Assembly: GCA_947177405.1 (NCBI GenBank)
Contig: CAMWUJ010000023.1
Coordinates: forward strand, 1 to 41,686
Source of the DNA: an uncultured Porphyromonadaceae bacterium
GTDB taxonomy: Bacteria; Bacteroidota; Bacteroidia; Bacteroidales; Muribaculaceae
DNA length: 41,686 bases
Reading direction: 5' to 3'
Shown: positions 15,347-23,868 of the stretch, one piece after another
How the letters are laid out: every line of letters starts with the position of its first letter
Numbering within the stretch: the stretch's first letter is position 1
Notes under the pieces: generated by a model
Database searches by the model: none
The model's input: the letters and a program-made list of their open reading frames with translations, nothing else
Told to the model about the DNA's origin: nothing
Position numbers and translations under genes: made by a program

Positions 15347-16471
15347 TTATTTTCTAAAATAATTTCTAAATTTTCTGTCAAAAACAGAGAGTTTAAAGGC
15401 TATGCTTACTCCCAGCATTTTTCTTAAAGTATTAAATAATTTGACTCGCCAGGAATATTTCGTGGGGTGTCTAAGCTGGGTGTTTCCTTCGATTGCCTCC
15501 TCTATGGGCCTTTCGAAAAGCGCCAAACTATCACATTTTCTTAGAAATTCTATCCCCTTTTTTGTGGAGGGCAGCACAAGTGAAATCCCTTTCTTATGAG
15601 GTGGAATTTCTGAAGAAGGGATTTTTTTCCCTAATCCCCAGAAATCACCGATTGTAATATCAGAGTAACGTTTCGGCTGAGCATACTTGCATGTATAGCA
15701 ACTTTTTCGATAGGAGAATCCATTCAGGAATGTTGAATAGTACAAGTCTGAATCAGGATTTTGAAAATATGGAGATGATTTATATATAGTGGTTCCCTCA
15801 AAATCTTTTACCTTGATTTGAAAACCCTCTTCTGTGCGAAACTGCACTTTTTTTATCTCTTCTAAATTTATTCCTTTTCTCTTTAAATATTTTAAGAAGA
15901 ACTTAGAAGAGGGCACACCGTGGCATATTAGCTCTACTGTGGTCAATTTGTCAATGTGCTTCCCCGCAATTCTTCGTGCGGCAGCACATTGACATGGCGT
16001 GCCGATGAAGAGCACATTCAGTCGGGTCACATCCTCTTTTAACGCAGTAAGAGCCGTCGATAAATCTGATTGCACATATTTGCTACCTTGCAGCTTCTCA
16101 ATCTCCTCAATTTTATCAATTCTAATATGGCTTACTTCGCCTTGAGGAAGGGAGGCCGCTCCATAAACAATGAATCCCATTCTTAAAGCGGTTTGAGACA
16201 TAGCCGCAGCTGCTCCTCCGGAGGATGAAGACTCGTAGATATTATAGTCGCAGTGTAAGGCCGCATAAGCTTTCTCCGGTAACTTGGGTGAGGTCGATGC
16301 CAAAGCGGGACAGACTTTTTCGCAGTTTTTGCAGTCGATACATTGCTTTGTATTGATACGAGGATATATGTGTCCAAATTCCCGAGTAATGGGCGAAATA
16401 CATTTTACCGGGCATGCTGTCTCACATGCCAAGCATCCAGTGCAGATATCGTAATCACAAGTTCTAATCAT
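15347..16471 (-). CDS. Fe-S oxidoreductase, coenzyme F420 hydrogenase beta-subunit family
   Basis: A 374-residue protein with two [4Fe-4S] clusters at the N-terminus: CTGCLACETACPVKC near residue 11 and CIDCKNCEKVCPA near 41. The remainder is the FrhB family domain, seen in SSSGGAAAAMSQ, QGSKYVQSDL, LFIGTPCQCAAARR and the C-terminal YTCKYAQPKRYSDITIGDFW, which carries two more cysteines. The biochemical reaction in glycan loci is unknown; hydrogenase function is unlikely, because no hydrogenase subunits or F420 genes are near. Its stop codon region and the next gene are 10 nt apart, and it overlaps the flippase gene by 4 nt (ATGA), so it is coupled to both. Confidence 0.88.
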   Translation of the reverse strand: MIRTCDYDICTGCLACETACPVKCISPITREFGHIYPRINTKQCIDCKNCEKVCPALASTSPKLPEKAYAALHCDYNIYESSSSGGAAAAMSQTALRMGFIVYGAASLPQGEVSHIRIDKIEEIEKLQGSKYVQSDLSTALTALKEDVTRLNVLFIGTPCQCAAARRIAGKHIDKLTTVELICHGVPSSKFFLKYLKRKGINLEEIKKVQFRTEEGFQIKVKDFEGTTIYKSSPYFQNPDSDLYYSTFLNGFSYRKSCYTCKYAQPKRYSDITIGDFWGLGKKIPSSEIPPHKKGISLVLPSTKKGIEFLRKCDSLALFERPIEEAIEGNTQLRHPTKYSWRVKLFNTLRKMLGVSIAFKLSVFDRKFRNYFRK

Positions 16472-18015
16472 GTCGCTCTTTTTAGACGTGAAACCACTAT
16501 CTCTTTTATAAAGTCTTTTTCACTGCGTTTTAGGCCTACTCCCCACACTGCTATGGAAGTGGTGAATAATGTCATGCCTCCCATAATAAGTATATATATC
16601 CCTTTGTGGAGATGTGCAAAACTATTTTGCACACATAAGGGGATTATTAAACTCATCATTGAGACGGATATCACAGGAAGCAACACGGTTTTAATATAAA
16701 GACGAAGAGAAAAACCAATTAATTGTTTGCAGAAGGCTAAACGGGCTATGCCGGCCAAGACATTGAAAATAACATTTAGATAGAATATCGATTCAGGAGC
16801 CATTCTTAGTTTTAAGGCAACATAGGCTGCTGGAAGAATAAGAATTATAATAGTGCTCACTGAAATCTGATAATTCTTTATTCTTCCGGTTGCAGAGAGT
16901 GCAGTCATAAGCGGAGTCCCGAATAAGTTTCCCGAAAGTGCATCCACCAGGATAAGAATAATAAATAATGATGCGTATGGGGGGACCTTCTCAAGCCAGA
17001 TAGCTAATACTTGAGATGAACACATTATAATAGGAAAGGCCATCACAAATAGAAGGAAAGAGGAGAATTTAATACCTCGGTAGGCAAGAATTTCCATTTC
17101 TTTCTCTTTTTGTGCAGCATAATTTTTAGTGATCTGAGGATTTAGGGCTGTCTGAAAGTTGCTGTTAAGATTGCTCACAGCTGCAGAGACTTGATCAGCT
17201 ATGCCTTTGGCTGCGTTGAGTGCCGGGCCGAAGAATATATTTAAGAGAATTCCCATTCCTTGATTACGAATAAGCCAGGCGATGCTTCCGAACATATTCC
17301 ATCCCGCAAATGACGACATCTCTTTCAGAAGTGGTTTATTATAAGATAGACGTAAAGAACATTCCTTAAACTTATAAGTCGCCGCTGTGATATATACCGT
17401 TGAGACAATTAGCTGCACAATCAAAAGGAAAACACCATATAAGGCAAGCCTATTCTTATCGAAAGTGACAATAAAAAAAGCAATTGCTAATTTAAGAATA
17501 GCTTCTATGATAGAAATGATAGCAAAATAGTTCATCTTTTCATGGGCGATAATTGCTGCATTGAAAGGAACACTCACAATGGTGAGCAGAAATGAAAGTA
17601 ATGCAGTCTGATATATTATGTTCGCTCCATGAAGGCTTGTATAAGGAATATTAAGTTTACTATTCACAAACCATAACCCAATTGTCTCCCCTGCTACAAG
17701 AATGACAATGGCAATAATTAAATGAATCAGGAAAGAGGTACGGAAAATATTTTTGAGCTTTATATTTTCCTTATTCTCACCTCCCCTTCCTAATTCAAAA
17801 TTCAGATAACGCTGGGTGCTTGAAATCATGGAGGAGTTGAGGAATCCAAATATACTGATCACACCCCCCACAACCATATAAACTCCATAGTCATCAATTC
17901 CAAGTGCTGATAATACTATTCGGGAAGTATATAAGCTCACGAGCATAATAAGAAGCATCCTGATATACAGGAAGCCGGTATTTTTTATTATGCGTTTGTT
18001 GGAATCTGTAGCCAT
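16468..18015 (-). CDS. Polysaccharide flippase (Wzx-like, MOP superfamily)
   Basis: A 515-residue inner-membrane protein with 12-14 predicted helices that would move undecaprenyl-linked repeat units to the periplasm. The first helix pair reads NTGFLYIRMLLIMLVSLYTS and SALGIDDYGVYMVVGG, a common start of Bacteroidota Wzx proteins; MISSTQRYLNFELGRG and FNAAIIAHEKMNYFA follow. The length is at the upper normal range. It overlaps the Fe-S gene by 4 nt and lies 12 nt after the preceding glycosyltransferase. With the Wzy-like and Wzc-like genes it identifies a Wzx/Wzy-type locus rather than an ABC-transporter type. Confidence 0.9.
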   Translation of the reverse strand: MATDSNKRIIKNTGFLYIRMLLIMLVSLYTSRIVLSALGIDDYGVYMVVGGVISIFGFLNSSMISSTQRYLNFELGRGGENKENIKLKNIFRTSFLIHLIIAIVILVAGETIGLWFVNSKLNIPYTSLHGANIIYQTALLSFLLTIVSVPFNAAIIAHEKMNYFAIISIIEAILKLAIAFFIVTFDKNRLALYGVFLLIVQLIVSTVYITAATYKFKECSLRLSYNKPLLKEMSSFAGWNMFGSIAWLIRNQGMGILLNIFFGPALNAAKGIADQVSAAVSNLNSNFQTALNPQITKNYAAQKEKEMEILAYRGIKFSSFLLFVMAFPIIMCSSQVLAIWLEKVPPYASLFIILILVDALSGNLFGTPLMTALSATGRIKNYQISVSTIIILILPAAYVALKLRMAPESIFYLNVIFNVLAGIARLAFCKQLIGFSLRLYIKTVLLPVISVSMMSLIIPLCVQNSFAHLHKGIYILIMGGMTLFTTSIAVWGVGLKRSEKDFIKEIVVSRLKRAT

Positions 18016-18027
18016 GAGACATCTTTA

Positions 18028-19158
18028 TTATCGATTTTCAAGTCTCTTGAATATGTCACCCACTTTCTCTCTCCATACATTCCAGTTTAAGCGTGATCTA
18101 TACAGCTCCCTGCTCTCGGAGCTCATTCTCGCAAGTTCTCCGGAAAGATATGAATCTTTAATTCTCTCCCCAAAATCTTCTCCTGTCGAGCCTAATGGAA
18201 GCCTGTAGCCATTCACTTCGTTTATTACGTAATTTCCCGTGCCTCCCGTATCATGAGTGAATACAGGGAGACCATAGGCTGCCGCTTCTGCAAAAGCAAT
18301 GCCGGCACATTCTGCAAGAGTCGGCAGAATTTCAGCATCGCATATTGAGAATATGGAATGTAGAAGTTTGAAATCATCTTTATTATTCTTATTCAGGAAA
18401 CCATGGTTACTGACAAATGGAAGATCTGTATATTTTGTGGATAAATCCTTTATCCCAACGATATGTAAGGTTGTCGGTATTCCATTCTCATTCAACCATC
18501 TTGCTGCCGAGACAGCAATCTCGCCACCCTTGCGCTTCCAGTCCACACCAAGAAATAAGAGATTCAAAGTATCGCTCCCCTGGGCTTTTTTTTCATTGAA
18601 GAGAATATCCTTATCATCCACATTTGCTCCGAATTCTATGATATTCACTTTAGAAGGAGACTGATTGATATCGTGGACTGCGGATTGAGCCGCCCATCGC
18701 GATGAGACTACAATCTCTGCGCTATTATCCATAGCGCTTTTTTCAATACAAGTTCCTTGTCGGATATTGAATTTCGGAAGATTATGCCAATAATAATCTA
18801 CCATTACAGGAAAAGTGGCGTCAGTAAAATAAACGATATGCCTGTCTGATTTAAGCTTTCCAAGAATAGGAGAACAAAAAAATGCCGCTATAATATCACA
18901 ATCTTCAAAAGCTTGCTCAGGAGGAATCTCATACATAATTCTTCTTCCAATAAGGGTGTGGCTCAGAACCAGATTTCCTCCGAATTTTTTTGCTATCCTT
19001 GTCAGGAGGTGACTGAGTTTATGACCAATCTCTTTCCTTTTTATAGGTACCCATTTGAGCTCGCCAAGTAGGGATAGCTGCTCGGCCATTTTGAAATTGG
19101 TTCCCGAAGAAGCCTTACGATCAAGTGGACTATATTCGCTCAAGAAAGCTATTTTCAT
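18028..19158 (-). CDS. Glycosyltransferase family 4 (GT-B fold)
   Basis: A 376-residue glycosyltransferase. The C-terminal half shows LNLLFLGVDWKRKGGEIAVS near residue 205, TTLHIVGIKDLS, then SICDAEILPTLAECAGIAFA and EAAAYGLPVFTHDTGGTGNY, the complete ExxGxxxxEAxAxGxPV-type motif that binds the nucleotide sugar. The N-terminal half begins KIAFLSEYSPLDRKASSGTN, the donor-side loop. Sugar unknown; wide matches in this family are to mannosyl- and glucosyltransferases. It is the first glycosyltransferase after the export genes and starts 18 nt after the Wzc-like stop. Confidence 0.88.
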   Translation of the reverse strand: MKIAFLSEYSPLDRKASSGTNFKMAEQLSLLGELKWVPIKRKEIGHKLSHLLTRIAKKFGGNLVLSHTLIGRRIMYEIPPEQAFEDCDIIAAFFCSPILGKLKSDRHIVYFTDATFPVMVDYYWHNLPKFNIRQGTCIEKSAMDNSAEIVVSSRWAAQSAVHDINQSPSKVNIIEFGANVDDKDILFNEKKAQGSDTLNLLFLGVDWKRKGGEIAVSAARWLNENGIPTTLHIVGIKDLSTKYTDLPFVSNHGFLNKNNKDDFKLLHSIFSICDAEILPTLAECAGIAFAEAAAYGLPVFTHDTGGTGNYVINEVNGYRLPLGSTGEDFGERIKDSYLSGELARMSSESRELYRSRLNWNVWREKVGDIFKRLENR

Positions 19159-19176
19159 AGTATATAGCCATTGAAA

Positions 19177-21594
19177 TTAACTCTCTGAATCTAACTTCCC
19201 TCTATTCTTTTCGATGTGACCGTAGCCATATCCGTATCCATATCCATAGCGATTTTTTCCATAACCATAATGTGATGATGATTTTGTTCCGTTAAGGATA
19301 TAGACCATATTGGCATACTGTTTGGAAGTATAAAGGGAGTCGATTTCGGGTATAAGTGCCTTGTCCAGAAGTCCTGCGCGAATAACGAATACCGTACGAT
19401 CCACATACTTGTCAATTATGCGCGTGTCGGCTACAATCTCGATTGGAGGACAGTCACAGATTATATAGTCGTATTCTTTCTTTAATTCCTCCATCATTTC
19501 TCCGAAAAGAGGAGTCTCAATAAGCTCTGTAGGATTGGGAGGGATGCTGCCTATAGGAAGTACATCAGGACCATTCTTCCCAAGAGGTTTGACAATAAGA
19601 GAATTAACATCTGTTACTCTCCCGGCCAAATAATCGGAAAGACCTTTCTTAGGAGAACCTGCATACACCGAACTCGACCCACGACGCAGGTCGGCATCAA
19701 TCACGAGCACCCGATTGTTTCGAATGGCGATAGCCGTTCCGATATTGATGGCTATAAATGATTTTCCCGAACCGGGATTTATTGAGGTGATAGCCAATGT
19801 GAAGGCCTGTCCCTTCTTATCGGGTTTTACAAAATCTATATTCGTTCTCAATACCCGGAAAGATTCATTTATCACATCCCGCATGGCCGGCTTGACAAGA
19901 ATATCTTTCTCGGAATCCTCTTTCCCTTTATATAAAGGAATTTCACCCAACATCGGCATTTTGAGTGATGCCACATCGCTGCGGTCATGAATCTTTGTAT
20001 CATTTGTGGCTTTTAGATACTGGTATCCAAAAGGAATCACTAACCCCAAAGCAAATGCCATCATCATTACCATTTTGCGATGTGGGGATACAGGACGGTC
20101 GCTACCGCCCGGACGCTGGATGAGACGGAAGTTCTGGGCTGTAAACGCTTGTTCGATCTCATTATCCTCGCGTTTCTGAAGAAGAAAGAGATAGAGGTTT
20201 TCCTTCACTTTCTGCTGACGTTCTACCGACAGCAGAAACTTCGCCTGGGTTGGAGTGGTGGATATCTTGGTCCGCGTTTCGGATCGTGCTCCCTGAAGCC
20301 CGGCTATCTGGGTCTTGAGATTAACAATTGAGTTGTCGATGTTGCCTATGATTGCGCTTCTCATTCCGGCCAGATCAGCATCCATATTCACAACCAATGG
20401 ATTTTGGTCGGAAGATTTGGAGGCAAGGTCGTTTCTTTCAATAAGTCGTTTGTTATAGGCATCTATGGCAGACGAGATACTGTTCTTTACCATTCCTACA
20501 TTAGAGGGGAGAAGGGCGTCCTTATTATTGGGTGCAGTGACATAATCCCGTATATGTCGTGCCATCTGAAGTTCACTTGTAAGTTCTAAGATTTCATCAG
20601 ATAGTTCTTGATTCTGTTTCATGTAATTTTGAGCAGCCTGTTCCACATCGGGGACGAGATTAGCACTTTTGTATTCCGAGATATCGGAATCCACGTTGCC
20701 CAATTCTTTCTCAATCACTTTCAGTCGTTCGTTGATAAAATTGGAAGTAGCAACAGCCATCTGGTTTTTGTCTTCAATCCAATTCTCCCGATACACCTTG
20801 ATTAGTGCTGACAAAATATCATCGGCCCGTTCCACTGACCCATCATTAAGTGTCAATGTAATCACGGTGCCACCATCTTCATCCGGCTCAACTTTAAGAC
20901 GTGAGCAATAGGCTTCTACAGTGGAGAAAGTGGTAAGTTTATTTACCAATAGTTCAACCTTCTTCGACTTATTATAATACTTGGTAGGAGTTACCGTCAC
21001 CTCTCCCAAAGGTGTGCGGAAGGGAGAGGAAAGTTTTCCCTTATATTTCCCGTCATATTCCTTCTCTGTCCCTTTTGTCCATACCCTTAGGTGGGAGAGG
21101 GTGACATCTCCATTCCGTTCCACATTGATTTGGAAGGAAGCCGTTTTATTATCCGGGAGGCCGGGTATGTTGACAGTGAGTGGAAGATTGCTGCCATAAG
21201 CTATCTTATCATGAAAAACCCCCGGAAGACTGTAGGAGTAATCGAGATTTAGTTCCTCAACCACATCTTGCATCAAGTCAGGTGATTTCAACGTGGCTAC
21301 TTCATTCTGGAGATTACTGTTGTTTTGAAATAGACCTATTGAAGAGAGGTCTCTTGCGGCCGATCCTCCTTCTTCATCATCTTTGATTACGAGGACCGCA
21401 GATTGGGAATAAGTGTTAGGAGTGCGAAGAAGATAAAGCACTCCTAATCCACAGCATACTATGATGGAGAGGACAAGCCAGGGCCAGTTGGAAAGAGTTT
21501 TCATCAGAATTTCCATGAATGGCACGCCAACTTTTTCATTCTGAGCCCCTCCGCTATATTGAGCCGGTCGGTTATTGTAGTTTTGAGGTTGCAT
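19177..21594 (-). CDS. wzc: Wzc-like chain-length regulator and tyrosine autokinase
   Basis: At 805 residues it combines a Wzz domain and a BY-kinase, as in Gram-negative Wzc. Two membrane helices flank the periplasmic domain (WPWLVLSIIVCCGLGVLYLL near 40; MVMMMAFALGLVIPFGYQYL near 513), and the loop holds long coiled-coil stretches. The cytoplasmic kinase has Walker A SINPGSGKSFIAINIG near 608, Walker A' VLVIDADLRRGSS and Walker B YIICDCPPIEIVADT. The C-terminus is a tyrosine cluster made of YG repeats (RYGYGYGYGYGH), the autophosphorylation tail. Phosphorylation cycles here control polymerisation and export of the chain with Wza. The start ATG is 29 nt after the Wza stop. Confidence 0.94.
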   Translation of the reverse strand: MQPQNYNNRPAQYSGGAQNEKVGVPFMEILMKTLSNWPWLVLSIIVCCGLGVLYLLRTPNTYSQSAVLVIKDDEEGGSAARDLSSIGLFQNNSNLQNEVATLKSPDLMQDVVEELNLDYSYSLPGVFHDKIAYGSNLPLTVNIPGLPDNKTASFQINVERNGDVTLSHLRVWTKGTEKEYDGKYKGKLSSPFRTPLGEVTVTPTKYYNKSKKVELLVNKLTTFSTVEAYCSRLKVEPDEDGGTVITLTLNDGSVERADDILSALIKVYRENWIEDKNQMAVATSNFINERLKVIEKELGNVDSDISEYKSANLVPDVEQAAQNYMKQNQELSDEILELTSELQMARHIRDYVTAPNNKDALLPSNVGMVKNSISSAIDAYNKRLIERNDLASKSSDQNPLVVNMDADLAGMRSAIIGNIDNSIVNLKTQIAGLQGARSETRTKISTTPTQAKFLLSVERQQKVKENLYLFLLQKREDNEIEQAFTAQNFRLIQRPGGSDRPVSPHRKMVMMMAFALGLVIPFGYQYLKATNDTKIHDRSDVASLKMPMLGEIPLYKGKEDSEKDILVKPAMRDVINESFRVLRTNIDFVKPDKKGQAFTLAITSINPGSGKSFIAINIGTAIAIRNNRVLVIDADLRRGSSSVYAGSPKKGLSDYLAGRVTDVNSLIVKPLGKNGPDVLPIGSIPPNPTELIETPLFGEMMEELKKEYDYIICDCPPIEIVADTRIIDKYVDRTVFVIRAGLLDKALIPEIDSLYTSKQYANMVYILNGTKSSSHYGYGKNRYGYGYGYGYGHIEKNRGKLDSES

Positions 21595-21623
21595 TAGTAT
21601 TATTGAAGTCCCGTTTATGCAAA

Positions 21624-22448
21624 TTATTTTTTAGTTAAAGTCACAATCAGTGTAGCCACCGTAAGTCCTACCGATCCTACTGATATCCAGAAAGAAGGGG
21701 AGTAGGCAGCGTTTCCGGCAGAGGTGGTTTCGCGTTTGCTTTTATCGTTGGGCTCAATGTACACTATATCATCCTGCTGGAGATAATATGCCGGTGAATT
21801 CAAAAGTTCTTTGGAGTTGGTGAGATTCACACGATATGCCACTTCCTTGCCGTCTTGCTGACGAATCACAAGCACATTCTCCCGCTGGCCAGTATTCTTG
21901 AGGTCGCCGGCATAAGATAGAGCCTGAAGAATAGTCATCTTGTCTTCATTAAACTCATATCTGCCGGGTTTGGCAACTTCTCCCAATACTGCCACACCTG
22001 TATTGACAAACTCAACAGTAACTACCGGCTCTTTCACAAGCTGCTGGCTGATAAGCTGACGTTCAATGTATTTGGCCACCTCCTCACGTTTCATTCCTGC
22101 CACATGAAGCTCCCCGAGCACGGGGAAATTGATATTCCCTTCCGAATCAACAGTGTAGTAACCGGTTCGTCCCTCTGTCGAGATATTGGAAGCCCGACCG
22201 GAGGAGATGCCGGAAGAAAGGAGGCGGTTCTGACTTTCCACTAAGTTGAACATTGTGGAAAGCTGTGCATCCTGAGTATTGACCATGATGGTAAGCTTAT
22301 CACCCGGACGCACTTTGATAGCATATACCGATTGCGGTTGCAACACCTGACCATCTTTCAAGTCTTGGAAATATGTGATATTCTGAGGGGTGGAGCAGGA
22401 GGCCATAATCATTAAGACACCTGCGCCCCATAGTAAATTCTTTTTCAT
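21624..22448 (-). CDS. wza: Polysaccharide export outer-membrane lipoprotein (Wza-like)
   Basis: A 274-residue export protein at the head of the operon. The N-terminus is a lipoprotein signal with lipobox MASC, cysteine 18. The Poly_export (SLBB) core shows VRPGDKLTIMVNTQDAQLS near 50, YTVDSEGNINFPVLGELHVA near 95 and a soluble ligand-binding beta-grasp segment around VAVLGEVAKPGRYEFNEDKM near 155 and LQQDDIVYIEPNDK. A single hydrophobic C-terminal helix (SVGSVGLTVATLIVTLT) follows; it is typical of Bacteroidota and differs from the amphipathic helix ring of E. coli Wza. Its predicted promoter lies about 70 bp upstream. Confidence 0.93.
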   Translation of the reverse strand: MKKNLLWGAGVLMIMASCSTPQNITYFQDLKDGQVLQPQSVYAIKVRPGDKLTIMVNTQDAQLSTMFNLVESQNRLLSSGISSGRASNISTEGRTGYYTVDSEGNINFPVLGELHVAGMKREEVAKYIERQLISQQLVKEPVVTVEFVNTGVAVLGEVAKPGRYEFNEDKMTILQALSYAGDLKNTGQRENVLVIRQQDGKEVAYRVNLTNSKELLNSPAYYLQQDDIVYIEPNDKSKRETTSAGNAAYSPSFWISVGSVGLTVATLIVTLTKK

Positions 22449-22518
22449 ATTTATTTGTCAAGCCCTGTTTTAACCGGACTGTAAATCGTTTGTTGTTCAG
22501 AAGAGAGTAAATTTGCTG

Positions 22519-22549
22519 TAAAGTTAACTAAAAATTACCTAACCGCAAA
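22519..22549 (-). promoter_or_regulatory. Predicted promoter of the polysaccharide operon
   Basis: Minus-strand TTTG (22549-22546), 19 bp, TAACTTTA (22526-22519), a 7-position match of the 8-base -7 pattern (last base A instead of G). Start near 22512; leader of about 64 nt. The upstream box lies only 6 bp from the one of the divergent promoter at 22556-22587. Confidence 0.5.
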
Positions 22550-22555
22550 AAGTTG

Positions 22556-22587
22556 TTTGTTTTTACCTTGTTTTTACCTTATTTTTG
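22556..22587 (+). promoter_or_regulatory. Predicted promoter of the acyltransferase gene
   Basis: TTTG (22556-22559), 20 bp, TATTTTTG (22580-22587), full match. Start near 22594, leader of about 124 nt that contains two adjacent dyads (22591-22625). Confidence 0.55.
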
Positions 22588-22590
22588 TAC

Positions 22591-22625
22591 ATTGAGTTTT
22601 GTCTCAATTGTATAATATTATACAA
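22591..22625. promoter_or_regulatory. Two adjoining dyads, possible operator
   Basis: First dyad ATTGAG/CTCAAT with a 6-nt spacer (22591-22608); second a perfect 18-bp palindrome TTGTATAATATTATACAA (22608-22625). They share one base and begin at the predicted start of the plus-strand transcript, about 60-80 bp upstream of the polysaccharide operon promoter. Transcription-factor binding is an inference; AT-rich palindromes also arise by chance. Confidence 0.45.
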
Positions 22626-22717
22626 ATGTATAAATTAGCAATGAAATTATCTAAAATTAAATTGTTTTATTAAATTTCTAACTTCTGAGTTTTGGAACTT
22701 CTCTAATTAATGAATTT

Positions 22718-23791
22718 ATGAAGAATCAAATAGTCGCGACAAGTCCGTTTTCTTATGAGGATAAAATATTGCATCATATTCCATTTCCTAATAACATGGG
22801 TATGGTTCGATATGGACTGGCCTTTGCTGTAGTGGTGGCCCATTTCAATGCACTTACCGGTTCTTCCATTTATTTCCCATTGTCTAGTTACGCAGCGGTA
22901 GGAGGATTTTTCGCATTGAGTGGTTTTCTTATGTATCCGAGTTATTTTAAACGACAGGATTTGAAAAAATATGTCAATGCGCGAGCAAGGAGGATTCTTC
23001 CTGCTTATTTCCTTACAGTGGTTGTAGCTGCTATCCTCCTTTGCTTTTTATCCACTCTGTCGGCTTGGGAATATTTTTCCTCTCCTGGATTTTGGAAATA
23101 TCTTGGGGCAAATCTATCCTTTTTAAATTTTTTGGATCCCGTGCTTCCGGGGGTATTCAGTGGAAATGTTATGCCGGAGGTAAATGCTTCACTTTGGACA
23201 ATGAAGGTTGAATGGTCTCTTTATCTTAGTTTGCCGTTGGTTTTTTATTTCATGAACCGTTTTCGTGGAAAGCATATACTTTGGTTTTTAGGGATTATGC
23301 TTTTTGCTATTATGTATCGTTTCTTCTTCTCTTACCTTTATCTTTCATCCGGTAAACCTATTTATAAAATTCTGGAAAGGCAGTTTTTCGGACAGTGTTT
23401 TTATTTTTATTTTGGATCTTTTCTCTATTATTTGTTGCCTTTGTTTATTAAATATAAGTGGCCTATTTTCTTTTGTACATTGCTTTTGCAGGTTATATCA
23501 GGTATGATACCATACTTTTACTCTTCTATTCTGGTGCAGCCTGTTGTTGTGTCAGTGATGGTGATTTGGTTCTCTATTGTTGGACGTTGGGGTACGTGGG
23601 AAGGAAAATACGACAATCTCTCATATAATATTTATCTTTGTCATTTCCCAATAATACAGAGTTTTATTACATTAGGAGGTGGGAAGATAACGGATCCAAT
23701 AGTCGAAATAGTAATTTGTAGTTTTATCATCGTTGGTGTTTCGATTATGTTGATGCTTGCTGAGAAAGGAGTGAGAAGAGTGTGGAAATAG
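22718..23791 (+). CDS. Acyltransferase 3 family (OafA/YrhL-like) membrane protein
   Basis: A 357-residue protein with about ten hydrophobic helices, of the family that moves acetyl or other acyl groups across the membrane onto cell-surface glycans. The first helix holds RYGLAFAVVVAHFNALTGSS, containing the histidine of the conserved R-x10-H motif, followed by AAVGGFFALSGFLMYPSYF, the family GVDLFFVLSGF segment. ARARRILPAYFL near residue 88 is the next conserved block. Transcribed divergently from the polysaccharide operon, with promoters back to back, so it is likely a decoration enzyme for the same product. It has the atypical strength of being highly AT-rich and stands alone on its strand. 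Confidence 0.88.
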   Translation: MKNQIVATSPFSYEDKILHHIPFPNNMGMVRYGLAFAVVVAHFNALTGSSIYFPLSSYAAVGGFFALSGFLMYPSYFKRQDLKKYVNARARRILPAYFLTVVVAAILLCFLSTLSAWEYFSSPGFWKYLGANLSFLNFLDPVLPGVFSGNVMPEVNASLWTMKVEWSLYLSLPLVFYFMNRFRGKHILWFLGIMLFAIMYRFFFSYLYLSSGKPIYKILERQFFGQCFYFYFGSFLYYLLPLFIKYKWPIFFCTLLLQVISGMIPYFYSSILVQPVVVSVMVIWFSIVGRWGTWEGKYDNLSYNIYLCHFPIIQSFITLGGGKITDPIVEIVICSFIIVGVSIMLMLAEKGVRRVWK

Positions 23792-23818
23792 CATGAGAAT
23801 GCTTTTCTTCCTTGAGTA

Positions 23819-23850
23819 ATTGTATATTCCTATTGATTTCCTTAAATTTG
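23819..23850 (+). promoter_or_regulatory. Predicted promoter for the PfkB kinase
   Basis: ATTG (23819-23822), 20 bp, TAAATTTG (23843-23850). The -7 box is a full match; the upstream box has one mismatch. Start near 23857, only 12 nt before the ATG. Confidence 0.5.
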
Positions 23851-23868
23851 CATTTTAATTGGATCATA

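Noticed and set aside
22449..22717. Search for an invertible capsule promoter of Bacteroides type
   Set aside because: No pair of flanking inverted repeats enclosing the promoter and no recombinase gene nearby; the palindrome found is too short and is beside, not around, the promoter.
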